From the NCBI GenBank assembly GCA_954871525.1, contig OX940863.1:25370001-25434000 (forward strand): a DNA stretch of 64,000 nt, written 5' to 3'. This DNA is from Parietaria judaica (taxonomy: Eukaryota > Streptophyta > Magnoliopsida > Rosales > Urticaceae). Below are positions 57,596 to 64,000 of the stretch, one piece after another; within the stretch, counting starts at the first letter, position 1; the number at the start of each line of letters is the position of its first letter. A model generated the notes under the pieces. That model was not told the origin of the DNA and searched no databases. It saw nothing but the letters and a program-made list of their open reading frames with translations. Position numbers and translations under genes: made by a program.

Positions 57596-59159
57596 AGGAG
57601 AGAGAAAGTTGCCATCTCCTTCTCCCCGATTCAACGTCGTCAATTCCTTCTTAACGGCGTTGCTATCTGAGCTTCGTGGAATTAGGGTTTGGAGAATTTC
57701 CCAGAAGCTCCCTTTTCTCTATCGAATCGAATGTCAAATTCGCAGCTCGAAGATTTCGTATCCATTCACTGGTACTCGGTCGATATCTTCCTTGATTCTA
57801 CTCTTCTTCTCGATCTGCTTCTGTATTAGTTTTTTTTTTCTATCGTTTTTTTGAAAATATTTTTGGTTTTTTTACAAAAATTATCATTGTCGGAATATGG
57901 GAACTGATAGATCGAAGTCGGTTCCGATTCCCTTGCGAATTCGGTTGATTTTTGTTTCGGTTTGAGAATTGAATTTCGACATTTTCGCATGCTTCACGGT
58001 CGAAGTTGATTTTTCTATAATTTTTTTTTTCCATTACAACAATCGATCAGTCTAAGAGATGAAACAAGAAAATCTGGTTGAATCGAGTATTCATTTCTGC
58101 TCCCAGGATAATTATATGAAGTTTTTCGTTTCAGAATTAGGGAAGAAATCATCAGTTTCAGGACTCAGATCTGATGTTCAGAACTTTGTTTATTGATTTT
58201 GTTGCTATAATTTTGTGGATTTTTAGGGGAAGCTGATTCCGGTTGTAAAGTAAATAAGGAATTGGATTGCCTCGTGAATTTATCGAAGTCAACATGTTCA
58301 TAGATATCACAAACATGTACAGTATCTCAGATAGCGGCAACGATCCAAGGCGTGCGTTGACCTTGTACCCTATGTAAGTCTAGCTTCTCAGAAGATACAA
58401 GGTTATAGCTTTACATGTTATGTGATATATGTTCTTGTGCTTGTACTTGATCTGGGTTCCGAATTAGGTTTGAGGATAAATTGTTTACTCTATGTGCTGA
58501 TTTCGCAAAGAGCTAAAAATATCACATACCTTCTGAAAGACAAAGTTTTATATGAAGATAAGGGAGACGAAGAATATAATGGATCTTTTGCTTGAAGAAA
58601 AGCGTAATTTAACAGCAGAACACTTTAAATAATGATTGCTGATTTTGTGAAATCGGTATGGCATGTTTTCCATCATAATAAGATAAGAGACGACATCTGC
58701 TTATGACTTCTCGTGTTTCAGTTTTGGATGAAATATACTATTACTCAAGTAACACAAACAAGATTACAAACTGTGGTCATAACAATCTACTGTTGATAAC
58801 ATATGTAAAGGTCCGAATAATTCTTTTGATGCTCCCTTAAAAGAATTGTTTTGTACTTCTGTTGCTTGAGCCTTGAAAAAAAAAAATTCAGTATGGTTTA
58901 TGAAATTTTAAACTTTACCAGAACTCTTGAAACTCACTGAAGATATCTTGAAGTTAAGCAGAAACTACTGTGCCGAAATTTTGATATTTGTAGGCTGCCT
59001 TTACTTTTACTCTGTATCTAACTAAAGATTACATTTTATTTTGCAGGGTTTCCGTGATTTCGCCGATTTCTTAGACTTTCTTAGGTTTAGATTCATATCG
59101 TAGTCTTAGCGTTTTGGATTTTCTTCTGTGGATAATTATTAGTCTAGTAGACAGAAAAA
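57596..59159 (+). promoter_or_regulatory. RCD1 5' UTR exons and leader intron
   Basis: A CT-rich leader (about 57600-57770) ends at CACTG|GTACTC. A T-rich tract ending TTTTGCAG at 59046 precedes GGGTTTCCGTG and the 113-bp stretch before the ATG at 59160. This implies a leader intron of about 1.27 kb. A possible alternative leader exon ends at 58373 (CCCTATG|TAAGT) and contains a short upstream ORF beginning MFIDITNMYSISDSGND. Confidence 0.6.
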
Positions 59160-62037
59160 ATGGAAGCAAATACCGGAAAGGTATTGGATAACAGACGGAG
59201 AGTTGGCATCAACTTGAAACGAAAACGGGCAAGCCGGTGTGCTGCGCATTTTACCGAAGCTACCCGCCCAGAATTACCGTTGTTGCCATCGTCGGATAAG
59301 CTCGGCAAACGAAGGAAGCTTAGGGGGTATAGCAAGAGCAAGGGTACAACAAATGGGTCTTATTTAAGAAGATCCCAACTCCAATGCTACTTTAACTTCA
59401 AGAAAAGCGGTTTGCCCCAACGGCTAATGTTCTATCAAAACGGCGAATGGATCGATTTTGGTATGGATGTCGCTGAGACGGTTCGAAAAGATCTCGTCGT
59501 GACGAAGGCAACGAGCGAAATCGTTCTGAAAAACCGGTCTTATTTTCTTGATTTTCTGCACATGTTCAAAGTTGACATGGAAACTGGTTCTCAGCAACCC
59601 ATTGCATGGATCGATGAAGCGGGAAAATGCTTCTTCCCCGAAATTTTTGCCGACGAAGATGAGGCCATAATTGGGGAGAATTCAGAAGACGTCCTGGCCG
59701 AGTCTTGTGGGTCCCGTGACATAAACTTGCAGCTGGAAATCAAAATCAACGGTGTGGGTGACTCCACGTTCAGGGAAGGCAGTGGCGAGTCAAACGCCTT
59801 ACCAGATTTAAATGGATCTTCGGATAAAAAATTAGATTCTAACACCGTTCGGAAGCTGTTCGTGGCTGGAATGGATCGTTTCGGCAGTCCAGAGATTGTT
59901 GAAATATATGCTTGCGAAGGTAATCTATTACAATCTCGCTTGGGGCTCTTTCAGAAGCAGGCTGAGATCACAGAGAACTGCCGTGGCAATGCCAATGTGC
60001 AGTATGCGTGGCTGTCTTCTTCGAAAGAAGGGCTGTCGGCACTGATGATGCACGGGCTTGGATATTCTGGATCATCCTCTGTCAAATCCACGTACGGCAT
60101 TGGTATCCACATGGCAGCTTCTGGTTTCCCCTCAATCAGGTTTGAATTTTTTCAATTTTCGGTTTCTCTGGAGTCACAGCCACCAAGGTTCAGAAATTTA
60201 CCATGTGGTACACGTAAATTTCTATATTTGTGGTCTTTTAAAGTTGAAAAATGCACCATATATGTGTGTATATTTACACAGTTATATAAACAATAAGCAT
60301 GAATACAGCAGACAAGCTAACACAAATATGCCTACTCACAAAACTCACTTATGTAGTTATTATTTCAGTTCTTTTATAAGCTCTTTGCTTGTTGAATGTT
60401 CATGAGAAAATTGACATTTTGTATTTTGACAGTGCAAGTAATTGTGATGGTGACGAAAATGGTATCGCGTATATGGTGCTTTGCCGTGTGATCATGGGAA
60501 GCATGGAAGTGCTTTCGCTAGGGAGTAGCCAGTCTTTCCCTAGTAGTAGCGAGTTTGACAGTGGAGTGGATGATCTCGGTAATCCACGACATTTTATAAT
60601 TTGGAATATGAACATGCAAACACACATTTATCCTGAATTTGTCGTCAGCTTCAAGGCTTCTTCCAATACTACAGGTGTTCACCTCCTCCTAAGCATCTTC
60701 CATAAATATATATGATGTTTTTTTATGTATGTAAGTGAAAGATATTTATAAGTTATATAACCCTTAGCCTTAGGGTTTCATCTAGAGTTAAGAAATGGGC
60801 TGGCTTTAGTTGTCAGCGGCCTGGTGTGGCCCTTCCTTAAAAATTATTGGATTTTGTGGGTTTTAATATGTTCTTGGTGTTTGACAAAATAAATCAGTCT
60901 TCGATATTTGCTATATACATATAATCAGTAATATATAAGCTTATTACTTTCTTGAACAATTTTAGCAAGCTGGTATCTGTATTATCGCTGATGAACATGA
61001 CTTTTTGCATAGTTTTATTATCCTCATGTAGTGTTTGTTTATCTTTCTCCTTAGGGTCTAACAGGGGTAGTGAAGGTAAAAATGATGTTTCGGGAGTTGT
61101 ATCATCTTCTCCCCGGCCTTGCCAGCTAGAAACAAATGTCTCTGCTGCTCACATGGTACAGTCAAAACTAGCTCTGTTCAGATATGTACTTTTATATGAC
61201 TACGGGTGTATTTTACTATTATTGTTTTGGGCTGGTTGCGGTTAATGTTCTAGCTATACGTGTACATATAATATATTAATATGAAGATGTTTCGGTTACT
61301 CTATTGATCATTTAACTTTGTAAGTTTACATCTTAGTAATTTTTGTATCGTTTAGTGAACACCACCAGCACATTGACTGTCGTTTATCATTGTGCGATCG
61401 TAGGGAGCTAGTGTGAAACCAAATTCAGATTCTGGGAAATTGCTTTTTACTTCGGATCCCGGAAATGCTACTCCAAGAATTCCTCGATCTCCCTGGATGC
61501 CTTTCTCGATGTTGTTTGCAGCGATCTCGAGCGCAGTTGCTCCAAAAGATATGGATCTCGTTAAAACTCATTATGAACAATTTAGGGTATGTTGAAAAAT
61601 GAAAATCACCGTTATCGATTGTTATTGCGCTTTCAAAAAATGCATAAAGACCATTTTTAACATTGCTTTATAATATATATATATATTATAAAGCAATGTT
61701 AAAAATGGTCTTTATGCATTTTTTGAAAGCGCAATAACAATCGATATATATATATATATATTTTAGAGTTGGGTATATTTTTCAATGCCGAATATGCAAT
61801 TTTACTTCTGCCGACTTTTCAAAAGCACCCCGGTTAGAATTTCTCTTGTAAGAAAAAGAAAATAGTATTGGTTTAATATGGTCGTTTTGACTTAGTTTTT
61901 TCATTAAATTTTCTTCTTTCAATGCGTTGACTTTTGATCAGGCAAAGAAGATAAACCGGGATGATTTTATAAAAAAGTTGAGACAGACCGTTGGCGATAC
62001 CGTGTTGAGGTCCACTTTAGTAAAGCTTCAGTTAAAG
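59160..62037 (+). CDS. RCD1: RCD1/SRO1 orthologue (WWE, PARP-like, RST), 3' end beyond window
   Basis: Five coding exons seen: 59160-60139, 60433-60674, 61055-61155, 61404-61586, 61942-62037; 534 codons in phase. It begins [20 protein letters not shown] followed by KRKR, a nuclear-localisation-like signal. The WWE domain is at about residues 70-155 ([49 protein letters not shown]). The PARP-like domain is at about 225-410 ([77 protein letters not shown]). The RST domain starts at about 466 ([30 protein letters not shown]). RCD1 is a nuclear hub that binds many transcription factors through RST; its PARP-like fold is regarded as catalytically inactive. The last 20-50 residues are missing, and the intron after 62037 runs at least to near 64000. 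Confidence 0.95.
61613..61746. repeat. Perfect 134-bp palindrome
   Basis: Two 67-bp arms, exact reverse complements with no spacer, centred between 61679 and 61680. The left arm starts TATCGATTGTTATTGCGC and the right arm ends GCGCAATAACAATCGATA. It lies in the RCD1 intron between exons 61404-61586 and 61942-62037. Confidence 0.97.
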
Positions 62038-62589
62038 GTAATCACTGATTTGTGTTTATTTTAGTTCATGAGAAATAAATGGGCTTCTTAGTAGTTTAAG
62101 TAATATTTTCTATTAATTTCCTGGGTTCCCGGGATGACGATCTCGTCACGGGATTGATCCTAAACTACAGATAAACTATGCTAATCTTACTAATGATTAT
62201 TGGCCTCCTTATTTTCTTTGGGTCATTCAAGTAGGCTAGATAACTCCGGACAATTAAAAACCTAATAAAGCAAGCCCTTAAAAACATTTAATCATAGTTA
62301 ATTACCTAACGTAACATATTTAAATGGAAACAACGTAATAAAATTCCCGAATAATGATAAATAAATTGTAACGTTAACTAATGCTACTGGACCCAACATT
62401 AAAAACCTAATAATACGAACCCTAAAACATGTTTCAACATCATTAATAACTAAACATAACATATTTAGATGGCAAAGACATAATTAAACTAATAAAGATA
62501 TAATAAATTGTAATTAACTTAACCGAGATGAATACAAGCCCTGAGACATATTTAAATATAATTTATTAACTAACATGACAGTTAACATG

Positions 62590-62698
62590 ACAACATTAGA
62601 CAAGATGTGCTTGATCTAGTAGTAACAAGCACACCACTTAAGACATTAGAGGTCTTGAGTTCGAATCATCATGGGGGTAGGAGTGAAATCCAAAGATC

Positions 62699-62747
<49 letters not shown>

Positions 62748-62765
62748 AAAAAAAGAAAAAAAAAA
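62590..62765 (+). mobile_element. tRNA-derived SINE with (TA)n A-rich tail
   Basis: TGATCTAGTAGTAACAAGCA (A-box-like) and GGTCTTGAGTTCGAATCATC (B box with GTTCGAATC) are about 50 bp apart, followed by a (TA)n run at 62702-62741 and an A-rich tail with single G's. This is the layout of a plant SINE. It lies in the last visible RCD1 intron. Confidence 0.65.
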
Positions 62766-62955
62766 CTCGATAATAATGATACATAGATCTTAACTAATGT
62801 TACTGAGCGCATATAATATTTGTTAATTATTAAGGGAAATGGATTATTAATTCGTAAATTATGTAATGAAGAGAAACTATGCATTAAAAAATTTGTGTTA
62901 TACGCTAAGAGTAATATTAGCATAATGAAGTCCTTTATGTGTTGAATAAATTAAA

Positions 62956-63906
62956 GTAGTGGACGGCACCGCGCGAAGGCGTAGTTTTATAAATTTCAAT
63001 ATATTAAATATTGTAATAAGAATACTGATTAGTCTGCTAAAGTTTTATAAAAAAAAACTGTTAGCAATTAAAACATGTATTCATTACCAATAGCTAAATA
63101 AGTAAAAAAAAAAAATTGATGGAGAATTTTATTTTTTGTAGATTCTATGTTGTAATCAAAATAATTACATAAATAATCTGTAGATGTGTATGAAACGTGT
63201 CAACACATTTAATTTATTATCTAGAGATTTAGTTGTTTTCTTTATTTATTTATTACTGATTTTACTAATCTATGTTTTTCTTGTTAAAAAAAATAAAAAA
63301 ATACTTGCTCTTCGTTCATTCTTTCCATTTATTCTCTGCGCATGCCACACCGATGCTTCTCCATGGTCACCATAAGTCATATCAACGATTTTCGTAGGTC
63401 CAATAACATATATCTTCTAAAAAATAATTGTCGTTGTAAATTTGTAAGGATAGAAACAATATAGAGAGTTTAAACTTGTCTTCAATATAGAGAGTTTAAA
63501 AATTGATTTATGCAGTATCGAGAAACTTAATATAGACATGAAATGATACACTGGCCAGTGTATGTAATGTACCTTAATAAATACTTGTGACTTGATTTAT
63601 TTAAGTCTTTTAGTTAAACCTGCAATATTTAGTTTAAATAATAAATTACATAGATATGAAATGAAAATCACTAATAATTGTATGTCTTTTTAATCTAGTG
63701 TTCTAATGACAATTGACAGTTTTGTGTATTCCATTTACGTGAAGTAATAACCGTATGATTTATAATGACAGTTGTTTGTATTAGGCAATTGAGACATAAA
63801 TGATTTATTTTAAAAAAAAAATTTGAAAAATTGAAAAAATAGCAATTATCAATTCTCTTGATATGGTTCCATGTCATTACCCAAAAACCTTCGTTTTATA
63901 TATGTG

Positions 63907-63926
<20 letters not shown>
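62956..63926 (-). mobile_element. Possible decayed Helitron 3 (minus strand)
   Basis: On the minus strand the segment starts TCTATATATATATA…AAAACGAAG (from 63926) and ends GCGCGGTGCCGTCCACTAC (to 62956), close to the GCGCGGTGCCGGTCCACTAG end of Helitron 1. The 3' terminal CTAC and the flanking bases deviate from the rule and a GA microsatellite abuts the start, so this is tentative. Confidence 0.4.
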
Positions 63927-63948
<22 letters not shown>

Positions 63949-63949
63949 A
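63900..63949. repeat. (TA)n(GA)n microsatellite
   Basis: Alternating TA then GA tract near the window end. Confidence 0.95.
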
Positions 63950-64000
63950 AAGATTGATACGCAACAAAATTACAAAACCGATAAATCTATATAATATTCA

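Overview
This is a 64-kb stretch of an AT-rich plant nuclear genome, most likely a rosid eudicot. The evidence is spliced GT-AG genes, plant-specific families (RCD1/SRO, pectin-degrading polygalacturonases, a plastid Rossmann protein) and dense Mutator-like, hAT and Helitron DNA transposons, SINEs and microsatellites. I read it by translating both strands, joining exons by splice signals and phase, and matching transposon ends to target-site duplications (TSDs).

Flanking core genes: DAD1 (minus strand, 3.7-5.7 kb) and a chloroplast NAD(P)-binding protein like Arabidopsis AT1G32220 (plus, 6.8-9.5 kb) sit head to head. An RCD1 orthologue (plus, 59.2-62.0 kb, 3' end outside the window) lies at the far right. 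In Arabidopsis these three are consecutive loci (AT1G32210, AT1G32220, AT1G32230), so the window is a conserved block opened by about 50 kb of lineage-specific genes and transposons.

Interior genes: an 8-exon orphan gene (10.4-13.8 kb, minus, 447 aa) has a tandemly duplicated exon pair. A 15-exon gene (14.6-22.7 kb, minus, about 823 aa) encodes two complete polygalacturonase domains in one reading frame, with no stop codon between them. A cluster of four short secreted proline-rich proteins (35.9-42.7 kb, minus) includes three clear paralogues with an Ala-Arg-Lys-Leu element followed by an eight-proline run.

Mobile DNA: at 0.6-3.1 kb a MULE carrying a fragment of plastid-type serine hydroxymethyltransferase has inserted into a copy of itself, and the spacer was then inverted. 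A 4.8-kb MULE with a long solo-LTR-like insert lies at 23.5-28.3 kb, and its 420-bp deletion derivative lies at 37.8 kb. A 1-kb foldback MULE sits in a polygalacturonase intron. hAT elements with 8-bp TSDs lie at 28.5, 44.3 and 54.9 kb. Two Helitrons (30.8-35.1 and 45.3-53.9 kb) carry captured fragments, including an AT-hook mini-ORF beside a MuDR transposase N-terminus. A perfect 134-bp palindrome sits in an RCD1 intron. No tRNA, rRNA or CRISPR was seen.
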